NCBI RefSeq assembly: GCF_007829815.1
Contig: NZ_VIWT01000001.1
Span: 62,001 to 126,000, forward strand
Length of the DNA: 64,000 nt
From: Kitasatospora viridis
Lineage (GTDB): Bacteria > Actinomycetota > Actinomycetes > Streptomycetales > Streptomycetaceae
Direction: 5' to 3'
The position numbers were made by a program, and so were the translations under genes. Each line of letters starts with the position of its first letter. The first letter of the stretch is position 1. Positions 16,064 to 24,162 of this stretch are shown one piece after another. Under the pieces are notes generated by a model, which worked only from the letters and a program-made list of their open reading frames with translations, did no database searches and had not been told where the DNA came from.

Positions 16064-17122
16064 ATGGTCCTCACGCGATCGACCTGGAATCCTGGCCCGA
16101 TGGGAATGGATTCCGAAAGGGCGCCGCACGGCCCCGCTGTCATTACCGCGGAGCGGCCGGCGCCACTCATCGCGACGAATGTCCGCAAAGCGTGGCTCGA
16201 GATGCCGACGGCTCTGCGGAACTCCGTCGAAGGTGCGCTGGGTGCCCCGATCGTTCGGGCGACGACCCAGTCGGCCGGATTCTCCGTCGGCGTCGCGGCG
16301 CGGCTGGTGGCGGAGAACGGGCGAACGGGCTTCGTGAAGGCGGTCAGTGCGGAGCCCAACGCCGACACCCCGGGCCTGCACCGGGCCGAGGCCCGCATCT
16401 CGGGCGCCCTGAGCGCCCTGGGGAGCGACGGGCCGGCGCCGCTCCTCCTGGACGTGTTCGAGTCGGCCGACTGGGTCGCGCTGCTCTACGAGGACGTCGA
16501 CGGGAAGATGCCCGACGTCCCTTGGCAGCCGGACGAGCTCGACCGCGTGCTCGACGCCGTGACCGACCTGGCGACGCGGTTCGATCCGTCGCCGGTCGAC
16601 GTGGTCCCGGTCGGGGAGCGGCTGGGCGACTTCTACCAGGGGTGGCGGCGGATGGCCGCCGCTCGCGACGCCGACCCCGCGGCCGTCGACTGGCTCGCCC
16701 CTTGGGCCCTGGCCCGTCTCGACGAGCTCGCTGCGCGGGAAGCGGACTGGACCCGTGCCGCGAGCGGTTCGGCGCTCGTCCATGCCGATCTGCGGGCCGA
16801 CAACATCCTGCTGACTGCGGACCGCGTCGTCCTGGTCGACTGGGCCTGGGCGGCCCGCGGGGCGCGCTGGTTCGACCTCGTCGCGATGCTGCCGTGCATC
16901 CACATGCAGGGCGGCCCGCCGCCCGCCCAGGTGTTCGACCGGCATCCGGTGGCGCAGGACGCCGATCCCGAGGACGTGAACACCGTGCTCGCAGCGTGTG
17001 CGGGCTTCTTCCTCTGGCAGGGGCACCAGCCGCCGTGGCCCGGCCTGCCGACCCTGCCGGCGTTCTACAAGGCGCAGGGGGACGTCGCCCTCGCCTGGCT
17101 CCGCGAGCGCTGCGGCTGGTAG
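16064..17122 (+). CDS. Aminoglycoside phosphotransferase (APH)-fold kinase
   Basis: Up to 352 aa. The kinase core is clear: FVKAVSAE (nucleotide-binding Lys), LLYEDVDGKMPD hinge region, and the catalytic loop VHADLRADNILL followed by VLVDWAWAARG, where the Mg-binding Asp of DxD/DFG is Asp in VDWAW. No strong Shine-Dalgarno decides the start; ATG at 16100 or 16106 gives a more typical N-terminus than ATG 16064. It may phosphorylate the cluster product (self-resistance), act in biosynthesis, or simply be a common orphan kinase next to the cluster. Confidence 0.8.
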   Translation: MVLTRSTWNPGPMGMDSERAPHGPAVITAERPAPLIATNVRKAWLEMPTALRNSVEGALGAPIVRATTQSAGFSVGVAARLVAENGRTGFVKAVSAEPNADTPGLHRAEARISGALSALGSDGPAPLLLDVFESADWVALLYEDVDGKMPDVPWQPDELDRVLDAVTDLATRFDPSPVDVVPVGERLGDFYQGWRRMAAARDADPAAVDWLAPWALARLDELAAREADWTRAASGSALVHADLRADNILLTADRVVLVDWAWAARGARWFDLVAMLPCIHMQGGPPPAQVFDRHPVAQDADPEDVNTVLAACAGFFLWQGHQPPWPGLPTLPAFYKAQGDVALAWLRERCGW

Positions 17123-17191
17123 CAGCAGCACGTCCCGGCAATTCCAGCCCTTGTCCACGCGAAATTCCCGCGCTACCGGAGGAATGCAGTC

Positions 17192-17611
17192 ATGAGCATC
17201 AAGTTCGACCCCGAGCAGCACATCAGGAACGTTTCCGGCGAACCCGACGTCGCCCTCGTCAACTCGTTCGAGGAAATCATTCCGGGCATCCGGGGGGTGC
17301 CCGGCGCAGCGGAAACCATAGCCTTGGGGACGATCGGGATCGACCGGATCATGATGGAGGTCGGGTCGGAGTTCGAACTTCACACCCACCCCGGCGCCCA
17401 CATCCTCTACGTCCTCAGCTCCCGCGGTTACATCCACGTCGACGGCACGGACTACGCCATGACCGCGGGCGACACGATCTTCGTGCCCGCCGACTACGCA
17501 CACGGCGTCAAGACGGACAGGGCCGCGAAGGCGCCGCTGGAGATCCTCGCCTTCGGCGTCCCGCACATGCCGTTGGACTCCGCGCACCGCATGGAACTGG
17601 TCGAGCGGTGA
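17192..17611 (+). CDS. Cupin-domain protein
   Basis: 139 aa with GGAGGA about 9 nt before ATG 17192. It is a single conserved beta-barrel: motif 1 FELHTHPGAHILYVL gives His64, His66 and, at the usual Glu position, His70; motif 2 GDTIFVPADYAHGV gives His104. An all-His metal site resembles 3-His/4-His cupin dioxygenases rather than the 3-His-1-Glu kind. Its stop overlaps the ligase start (GTGA), implying translational coupling. The role may be oxygenase, isomerase or sensor; substrate unknown. Confidence 0.85.
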   Translation: MSIKFDPEQHIRNVSGEPDVALVNSFEEIIPGIRGVPGAAETIALGTIGIDRIMMEVGSEFELHTHPGAHILYVLSSRGYIHVDGTDYAMTAGDTIFVPADYAHGVKTDRAAKAPLEILAFGVPHMPLDSAHRMELVER

Positions 17612-19239
17612 CGAGGCACGCCGCCGTGCATGCCCTCTCGGGGCCGTCCACGGGACAGCCCCTGCCCGCCCCGCCCACCATCCTCGCCCAATTGGACCGG
17701 TGGGCCCGGCTGCGGGGCGACGCACCTTGGCTCACCGTCGTCGAAGGAGACGGCCGCCGGACGACGCTCTCCTTCCGGGAGTTGGACGTGCGCAGCCAGG
17801 CACTGGCGGACTGGCTCGCGAGGGAAGTCGGAGTGCGTCCGGGGGACGTGTGCGGGTTGTTGCCGGTCAACGACGTGCCATCGGTGGTGGCGGTCTTCGC
17901 CCTGCTCCGGTCCGGATGCCCGATCCTGGTGCTCAATCCGCACGACCCGCCGCAGCGGCTGGCGGAGCAGACCGCGGCGCTCGGCGCCGGATTCGTCTTC
18001 CGCGGGCCCAAGGCCCCGGATCCCGGCGTCGGCTCGATCATCCGGCTCCCCGACCGGTTGCCGGAGGCTGCGGGCACTGGCACGGCCCGCCCTGGATCCG
18101 GCCGACTGCCGGGGCCCGAGGCCGACGCGCTGTTCTTCGGAACGTCCGGTTCGACCGCGGCGTCCAAGCTGGTGGCCCAGACCCACGCCAACGCCGCGGT
18201 CAACGCCTACGCGGTCGGCCGCCACCACGCGCTCCGGCCAGGGGACCGACTGCTCGGCTGCCTGCCCATCCACCATGTCAACGGGATGCACTTCACCCTG
18301 TTCGCGACGCTCGCCGCGGGCGCGCACGCCGTTCTGGCGGAGTCGTTCAGCCCCTTCACCTATGCGGACATCATCTCGGAGTACCGGCCCCGCCTCGCCA
18401 GCGTCGTGCCGAGCATCCTGGAGAGCCTCCTCGAAGCGCGGCCCCGACCGCAACTGCCCGCCGAGTTCGAGTACTTCGTCTCCGCTGCCGCGCCGCTCGC
18501 GACGACGACGGTGCAGAACGTCTTCACCCGGCTGAACGCCAGGGTCCTGCAGGGCTACGGGCTCACCGAGACCACGAACTTCTCGACGACGATGCCGCGT
18601 CAGCTCCATGAATCCGACTACCGGGCACTGACCTTGGACTCGGAGATCCCCCCGGTCGGGCACGCTCTGCACGGCAGCGAGATCGCCGTCCTCGATCCTG
18701 ACGGCACCCCGGTTCCGGCCGGCGAGGTCGGGGAGATCTGCATGCGCGGGTACAACGTGATGAGCCGGTACGTGGGCAACCCGGCCGCGACCGACGAAGC
18801 GTTCGCCAACGGCTGGTTCCACTCCGGGGACCTCGGTTTCATCGGCCCCGACGGCACACCCGGGCAAGGCCTCCTGACCATCACGGGACGGAAGAAGAAC
18901 ATCGCGAAGGTCGGCGGGGAGAGTGTCTCCCTGGAGGAGTTGGAGCGCGCTCTGCTGAGCTTCCCGCCGGTGCGCGACGCCGGCTGCGCGACGATGCCGG
19001 ACCGTCGTCGCGGCGAAATGGTCGTCGCTGCCGTGGTCGTCTCGGGGGAGCTCTCCGAGAAGTCGCTGCTCGATCACCTGCGGACACGGCTGAGCCCCGC
19101 GGCGCTGCCTCGGACCATCACGAGGCTGGAGCAGATCCCGCGGACCGCGACCGGCAAGATCCGGCGCAGCGAGTTGGCGGACGTGCTGGCCCGCGCGGCC
19201 GCTGAACGCCCCCGCAGCCACGGGAGCCGATCCGAATGA
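17608..19239 (+). CDS. AMP-dependent acyl/aminoacyl ligase (free-standing adenylation enzyme)
   Basis: 543 aa, ANL superfamily. P-loop-like A3 FFGTSGSTAASKL, A5 GYGLTETT, A7 FHSGDLG, A8 hinge TGRKKNIAKVGGE, and A10 RTATGKIRRSEL with the catalytic Lys. The length fits a free-standing acyl-CoA/ACP ligase or A domain with no fused carrier. It should adenylate a carboxylic acid and load it on CoA or on the small carrier protein at 25.3 kb. The GTG start overlaps the cupin stop by 4 nt and its own stop overlaps the MFS start by 4 nt. The substrate is not predictable from the sequence by eye. Confidence 0.92.
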   Translation: MTRHAAVHALSGPSTGQPLPAPPTILAQLDRWARLRGDAPWLTVVEGDGRRTTLSFRELDVRSQALADWLAREVGVRPGDVCGLLPVNDVPSVVAVFALLRSGCPILVLNPHDPPQRLAEQTAALGAGFVFRGPKAPDPGVGSIIRLPDRLPEAAGTGTARPGSGRLPGPEADALFFGTSGSTAASKLVAQTHANAAVNAYAVGRHHALRPGDRLLGCLPIHHVNGMHFTLFATLAAGAHAVLAESFSPFTYADIISEYRPRLASVVPSILESLLEARPRPQLPAEFEYFVSAAAPLATTTVQNVFTRLNARVLQGYGLTETTNFSTTMPRQLHESDYRALTLDSEIPPVGHALHGSEIAVLDPDGTPVPAGEVGEICMRGYNVMSRYVGNPAATDEAFANGWFHSGDLGFIGPDGTPGQGLLTITGRKKNIAKVGGESVSLEELERALLSFPPVRDAGCATMPDRRRGEMVVAAVVVSGELSEKSLLDHLRTRLSPAALPRTITRLEQIPRTATGKIRRSELADVLARAAAERPRSHGSRSE

Positions 19240-20522
19240 GCTCGATGTTCAAGTCGCTGTCCGTGCGCAACTACCGGCTGTTCGCGGCCGGGCAGGCGGT
19301 GTCGAACACCGGCACCTGGATGCAGCGCATCGCCCAGGACTGGGTGGTGCTCGGCCTCACCCACAACAGCGGGACGGCCCTGGGCACGGTCACCGCGCTG
19401 CAGTTCCTCTCGGTGGTCGCGTTCTCGGTGTGGGGCGGATCGCTGGCGGACCGGTGGGACCGGCGCAAGCTGCTGATGATCACTCAAGCCCTGCTCGGCC
19501 TGGGTTCGCTGACGCTCGGCCTGCTGGTCGTCAGCGGCCGGGTGACGATCTGGGAGGTGTACGCGATCGCGCTGGCGGTCGGCACGGCCAGCGCGGTGGA
19601 CAACCCGACCCGGCAGACGTTCGTCGGCGAGCTGGTCGGCTCGGACCTGCTGCCGAACGCGGTCAGTCTCAACTCCGCCGTGTTCAACCTCGCGCGGATG
19701 GCGGGCCCGGCACTGGCCGGGGTGCTCATTCCGGTGGTGGGCAGCGGCTGGGTCACCCTCGCGAACGCCGGGAGCTATGCGGCGGTCCTGCTGGGGCTGG
19801 CCCTCATGCGCCCCGGTGAACTGGTCCGCAGGCCGGCGCGGGAGCGGGGCGCCAGGGCGTTCCGGCAGACCCTGGCCTTCATCCGGACCCGGCCCGCCAT
19901 GGCCCTGGTGATGGTCCAGGCCGGCCTGACCGGCATGTTCGGGCTCAACACGCAGATCACGACGGCGCTGATGGCGACGGGGGCCTTCCATGCCCGGGCC
20001 ACCGGATTCGGCTTGCTGACCACCGCGTTCGCCCTGGGGTCACTGGGCGGAGCCTTGGCGGCGGCGCGGCGCCGCGAGGTCGGAGCGGCCCTGGTGCTCA
20101 CCTCGGCGGCCGTGACCGGTGGGTTGGAGCTGCTGTCGGCCGCCGCGCCCGACACCTGGGCGTTCGCGGCGCTGCTGGTCCCGACCGGGGCCGCGGCGTT
20201 CGTGTTCATCACCTCGGCCAACACCACTACCCAGCTCAGCGCTCCGGACCACATCCGCGGCCGGGTGATGGGTGTGTACATGTTGGTCTACCTCGGGGGT
20301 GTGCCGATCGGCGCCCAGCTCACCGGGTGGCTCGGCCAGGTGTGCGGCCCGCGCTGGACCCTCGCACTCGGTGGTGCCGTCACCGCCGCCACGGCCGGCA
20401 TCGCGTCGGTCGTGCTTCGCCGGTTCCCGGAGCCGCCCGTCACCGACGACCCGCCGGCTCCGGACCGCCCTCCCGGGGCCGCCCCTGACGGGGTGCCGAA
20501 GGCGGCGTCCTCCCGATCGTGA
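19236..20522 (+). CDS. MFS exporter (EntS-like/DUF894 type)
   Basis: 428 aa with about 12 hydrophobic helices. The N-terminus FKSLSVRNYRLFAAGQAVSNTGTWMQRIAQDW and the loop GGSLADRWDRRK (motif A) are typical of the EntS/multidrug branch of the major facilitator superfamily. It probably exports the cluster product. It is translationally coupled to the ligase by an ATGA overlap. The C-terminal tail (PPVTDDPPAPDRPPG) is disordered and cytoplasmic. Confidence 0.92.
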   Translation: MSSMFKSLSVRNYRLFAAGQAVSNTGTWMQRIAQDWVVLGLTHNSGTALGTVTALQFLSVVAFSVWGGSLADRWDRRKLLMITQALLGLGSLTLGLLVVSGRVTIWEVYAIALAVGTASAVDNPTRQTFVGELVGSDLLPNAVSLNSAVFNLARMAGPALAGVLIPVVGSGWVTLANAGSYAAVLLGLALMRPGELVRRPARERGARAFRQTLAFIRTRPAMALVMVQAGLTGMFGLNTQITTALMATGAFHARATGFGLLTTAFALGSLGGALAAARRREVGAALVLTSAAVTGGLELLSAAAPDTWAFAALLVPTGAAAFVFITSANTTTQLSAPDHIRGRVMGVYMLVYLGGVPIGAQLTGWLGQVCGPRWTLALGGAVTAATAGIASVVLRRFPEPPVTDDPPAPDRPPGAAPDGVPKAASSRS

Positions 20523-20575
20523 CCGGCTGGAACACCGCGGTCCCTGCCGGGAATGCCCGTGCCCAAAAGGACACC

Positions 20576-20604
20576 TTGTTGTGGTCCGTACGACCACGTA
20601 CCTT
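20576..20604 (+). promoter_or_regulatory. Promoter with operator-like inverted repeat for the second cluster operon
   Basis: TTGTTG (20576-20581) and TACCTT (20599-20604) are separated by 17 nt. The spacer is almost filled by GTGGTC-N5-GACCAC (20581-20597), an arrangement expected for repressor occlusion. It lies in an AT-richer gap 54 nt upstream of the condensation-protein start. Confidence 0.6.
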
Positions 20605-20657
20605 AATGATCATCGCAGCTATCGGATGACAGAACACGCAGAAGGTCGACGGGGCAC

Positions 20658-21971
20658 ATGGGCGGCCAGGTCACGGAATTCATCGAATTCCACGGGCAAA
20701 GTCACGGCACCTGCCGGATGACGTGGGGTCAGCGCCACGTCTGGGAGACCGCATTCGTCCCGGACCCGACTGCCCCTTTCCTGAACAGTTCGTTCTCCGT
20801 CGACGTCACCGGGCACAGCCTGGCGGAGATCACCGACTGCACACGACTCCTCCTGGAACGCCACGAGTCCCTGCGCACCACGTACGACCCCACCGGGGAA
20901 GCGGGACCGCAACAGGTCGTGCAGGGCCACGGAAGCGTGGCGCTCCAGATCCGGGAAGCCGGCCCGCACCATGTCTCCGACGTGCTGAGCCGGTCAATGA
21001 AACAGGCACTGGAAGTCCCTTTCACCGCCGACGAGATCCCCGTGCGGGCAACCGTGGTCATGGGGGGTTCCGCGCCGAGGTTCCTGATCCTCAACCTCTT
21101 CCACATGGCAGTCGACCGATGGGGCCGCGAGATCGCCGAACGGGATTTCCAGAAGCTCCTGGACGGCACCGCACAGACGCGCAGGGCGTACGCGGCCCAG
21201 CCGGTCCACCAGCCGCGGGACCGCGCCCTCTTCGAGGCAGGAGCCGACGGAGCACACCGGTCCGCGCGAGCCGTCTCCTACTTGAACCGGTGCCTCGATG
21301 GGTATCAGGGACCTCCGGCCCGCCCGGCACCGGGGGCGGACGAGGGCGCCAGGTACCAACGGGCCGAAATGACGTCGCCCAACCTGTTTCCGCTACTGGA
21401 GACGCTTGCGTCGAAATACCGCGTCTCCGTCCAGACGGTATTCGTCGCAGCGTTCGCAGCGGCCATGGCAGCCACCCTCGACGTCGATCCCGTGGTCTTC
21501 CAGATCTCCTTCAGCAATCGGATCGACCATTCGATCAAGCACAGTGTCGGCACCTACGCACAGCGCGCGATGGTGCGCATCGAGGTAGCCCGGGCACCGT
21601 TCGACGAACTCGTCTCCCGCGCAGCGAGCGGACTCCTGACTGCTTATCGCAACGCGCACTACGATCCGCTGGCGGCTGACTTCTCCGATCTCGTCTGCCT
21701 CAATCTCACGGCGGGTCAGGTCGTCACCGCCGACGAGCGCCCCCAGCCATCAGCCGGCAATCCGCTCGTGCCGCGGGAACCGAGCACCGTTCGTTGGCAG
21801 GGTGGCCTGGACTCGTACCAGGGAGCCGGGGTCTACGTCATGCTGCGCAAGATTCGGGGCAGCGCTTCCCTGGGAATCACGCTCGACACCGCATGGCTGT
21901 CGAAGGACTCAGTAGATGCGGTTCTGACGCATTTGGAACCGTTGCTCACCCATGTTGTCAGCACCTGCTGA
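20658..21971 (+). CDS. Free-standing condensation-domain protein
   Basis: 437 aa, the size of one NRPS condensation domain. The N-terminal C1-like TWGQRHVWE (22-30) and RHESLRTTY (C2, 68-76) are clear. The C3 motif reads FHMAVDRW (148-155): the catalytic second His (His149) and the structural Asp153 of HHxxxDG are kept, while the first His is Phe and Gly is Arg. C5-like QISFSNRID is present. It should form an amide or ester between a carrier-bound acyl group and a nucleophile. ATG 20718 is an alternative start that lacks a Shine-Dalgarno. A 17-bp palindrome (GGAATTC-ATC-GAATTCC, 20675-20691) lies inside the first codons. Confidence 0.85.
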   Translation: MGGQVTEFIEFHGQSHGTCRMTWGQRHVWETAFVPDPTAPFLNSSFSVDVTGHSLAEITDCTRLLLERHESLRTTYDPTGEAGPQQVVQGHGSVALQIREAGPHHVSDVLSRSMKQALEVPFTADEIPVRATVVMGGSAPRFLILNLFHMAVDRWGREIAERDFQKLLDGTAQTRRAYAAQPVHQPRDRALFEAGADGAHRSARAVSYLNRCLDGYQGPPARPAPGADEGARYQRAEMTSPNLFPLLETLASKYRVSVQTVFVAAFAAAMAATLDVDPVVFQISFSNRIDHSIKHSVGTYAQRAMVRIEVARAPFDELVSRAASGLLTAYRNAHYDPLAADFSDLVCLNLTAGQVVTADERPQPSAGNPLVPREPSTVRWQGGLDSYQGAGVYVMLRKIRGSASLGITLDTAWLSKDSVDAVLTHLEPLLTHVVSTC

Positions 21972-21991
21972 TGCCGACCGGAGGGTTTCTC

Positions 21992-22735
21992 ATGGAAATG
22001 CCCGCTGTGGATGTCCGCACCTACGGCACGCCGGCCGCAGCCGCGTTCCAGGCCTCCCGGCACGTCACCGAAGAAGGTCTCACCGACTGGCGCGACGCCG
22101 TCGGCCGGGCCCTCGGCACGCCGCCGACGGGCCCGATCCTGGACCTCGGTTCCGGGACCGGACTGTGGGCGACGCTCTTCACCCGGTGGTTCGGTGTCGA
22201 CGTGCTCGCCGTCGAACCGTCGGCGGCGATGCGGGAGCTCTCGATGCACCCCGGCGTCATGGCGGGCGACGCCGCGCGGATCCCGCTGGAGGACGAGAGC
22301 GTCAGTGCGGTCTGGCTGTCGACGGTGATCCACCACGTCCCCGATCTGGAGGCCGCGGCGCTGGAGATCCGCCGGGTGCTGAAGCCCGGGGCGCCGGTGC
22401 TCGTCCGTGCGGCCTTCCCCGGCCGCTGCGGTGACCTGACCCTGTGCGAGTTCTTCCCCCAGACCCTCGCCGTGATGGACGGCTACCCGTCCGTCGAGAC
22501 CGTTCGCGCGGCGTTCCGGAGCGCTGGTTTCGGCTTCGAGTCGCTGGCCGCCGTCCCCGAGGTCTTCGCCCAGTCGCTGTCCGAGTACGCCGACCGGCTG
22601 GACCGCTACGCCTTCACCCCCCTGCGGTTCCTGACGGACGAGGAGTACGAGGCCGGTCTGGCCCGCTTGCGGCAGGCGGCGCGGCTGGAGTCCGGCCCCG
22701 TCATCGACAAGCTCGACCTGCTGGTCCTGCGATGA
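21992..22735 (+). CDS. SAM-dependent methyltransferase (class I)
   Basis: 247 aa from ATG 21992, chosen because GGAGGG lies 8 nt upstream. Motif I is ILDLGSGTGLW (about 44-54); an acidic VLAVEPS follows, then the post-I segment VIHHVPDLEAAALEIRRVLKPG. It resembles the UbiE/menG-like small-molecule methyltransferases. The minus-strand methyltransferase at 28823-29602 has a similar domain plan and a similar C-terminal end (DLLVLR versus DVLVLR), so the two look paralogous. It lies 20 nt after the condensation gene and overlaps the dehydrogenase (ATGA, if the 22732 start is used). Confidence 0.9.
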   Translation: MEMPAVDVRTYGTPAAAAFQASRHVTEEGLTDWRDAVGRALGTPPTGPILDLGSGTGLWATLFTRWFGVDVLAVEPSAAMRELSMHPGVMAGDAARIPLEDESVSAVWLSTVIHHVPDLEAAALEIRRVLKPGAPVLVRAAFPGRCGDLTLCEFFPQTLAVMDGYPSVETVRAAFRSAGFGFESLAAVPEVFAQSLSEYADRLDRYAFTPLRFLTDEEYEAGLARLRQAARLESGPVIDKLDLLVLR

Positions 22736-22764
22736 CCGACAGCGCAACGACCAGGGAGGGCACC

Positions 22765-24162
22765 ATGCAGCCGACGGACGACGGGCAGACGGCCGGTCTG
22801 ATCCCGCTCATCGATCCCCGGACGGGACGCGAACGTGCGACCTCGCCGGACAGCGGACCGGACGCGGTCGCCGCGGCGGTGCGGCGCGCGCGCGATGCCC
22901 GCAGCTCGTGGGCCGGTGCGACCGGAGCCGACCGCTCCGGCAGACTGCTCAGGCTGGCCGCACGGCTCGACGACAGGCTGGACGACTACGTCCGTGCCGA
23001 GGTCGCGGGTACCGGCAAGCCGACGGCCGAGGCCAGCGCGGAGATCCGGCAGTCCGCCGATGTCCTGCGGTTCTACGCCGGGGCCGCCCTCGCCGCCACC
23101 GCTCCGGCCGGCGGACAGCACATCGCGGGCCGGGAGAGCTGGGTGCGCTGGGAGCCCCTCGGCACCGTCGCGGCCATCGTGCCGTGGAACTACCCGCTGC
23201 TTATGGCCATGTGGCGTGCCGCACCCGCGCTCGCCGCCGGCAACACGGTCGTCCTGAAGCCCGCGCAGACCACGCCGGACAGCGCCCTGCTGCTGGCGCG
23301 GGACGCCGACGAGATCCTCGGGGAGTCGGTCCTCACCGTTCTGACGGGCGGACGCGAGACGGGACGGCTCCTCGTCGAGAGCCCCGTCGACGCCGTTGCC
23401 TTCACCGGCAGTTACGCGGGTGGCCGCGACGTCGCCGCCCGGGCCGGCACGCGCCGCGTCAGTCTGGAACTGGGCGGCAACGCACCGGCGATCGTCCTCC
23501 CGGATGCCCCGGACTACACCTTCGACAGCCTGGTACGCGCCTGTGTGTACAACGCGGGGCAGAGCTGTGCGGCCCCCGCGCGGGTGATCACGCTGGCCGA
23601 GAACCACGACCGCACGGTCGAGGAACTCGCCCGGTCCATGCGGTCGTTCCGGGCAGGAGCCGACTTCGGCCCGCTCAACAACGCCGAGCAGGCAGCCCGT
23701 TACGACCGCATCATCGGCGCGTCGGCGGCGCGCGACCAGCGCGTGGCGCCGCTCTCGGTCGCGGCGGACGAGGCCGGCGGCCACTGGCGGCCGGGCCTGG
23801 TGCTGGCGGATCTGCCGCCCGACGATCCGGCCGTCACCGAGGAGGTCTTCGGTCCGGTGCTCACCGTGCAGGCCGCACGCGACGTCAGCCACGCGATCGA
23901 GCTGGCCAACAGCGTCGACCAGGCGCTCGCCGGCAGTGTCTGGGGCAGTGACGCCTCCCTGCTCCTGAGCACGGCCGCGGCCATGGACTGCGGCGAAGTG
24001 TGGATCAACTGCCACCTGGAGCAGACCCCTCAGCTGCCGCACGGCGGTCGCGGCTCGTCCGGGCACGGCACGGACCTGAGCACCCTGGCGCTCGCCGAGT
24101 ACCAGCGGCCGAAGTGCGTCACGGTGCGGGTGGACACGCAGTTGGGCGGTGCCCGGGGATGA
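22765..24162 (+). CDS. NAD(P)-dependent aldehyde dehydrogenase
   Basis: 465 aa from ATG 22765, which has GGGAGGG directly upstream. An ATG at 22732 that overlaps the previous stop is an alternative, adding 11 residues. All catalytic elements are present: the oxyanion Asn142 in VPWNYPLLM, the general base Glu235 in LELGGNAP, and the nucleophile Cys268 in YNAGQSCAA. EEVFGPVLTV is the conserved C-terminal motif. The enzyme oxidises an aldehyde to an acid. Its 4-nt overlap with the SsuD-like monooxygenase suggests it handles the aldehyde that enzyme may release. Confidence 0.92.
   Translation: MQPTDDGQTAGLIPLIDPRTGRERATSPDSGPDAVAAAVRRARDARSSWAGATGADRSGRLLRLAARLDDRLDDYVRAEVAGTGKPTAEASAEIRQSADVLRFYAGAALAATAPAGGQHIAGRESWVRWEPLGTVAAIVPWNYPLLMAMWRAAPALAAGNTVVLKPAQTTPDSALLLARDADEILGESVLTVLTGGRETGRLLVESPVDAVAFTGSYAGGRDVAARAGTRRVSLELGGNAPAIVLPDAPDYTFDSLVRACVYNAGQSCAAPARVITLAENHDRTVEELARSMRSFRAGADFGPLNNAEQAARYDRIIGASAARDQRVAPLSVAADEAGGHWRPGLVLADLPPDDPAVTEEVFGPVLTVQAARDVSHAIELANSVDQALAGSVWGSDASLLLSTAAAMDCGEVWINCHLEQTPQLPHGGRGSSGHGTDLSTLALAEYQRPKCVTVRVDTQLGGARG

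Noticed and set aside
12232..19239. A 2335-codon open frame on the plus strand
   Set aside because: Only the part from 17608 (the AMP ligase) is a gene. The rest is Pro/Arg/Gly-rich antisense reading of the FAD monooxygenase and out-of-frame reading of the Lrp, membrane and kinase genes.
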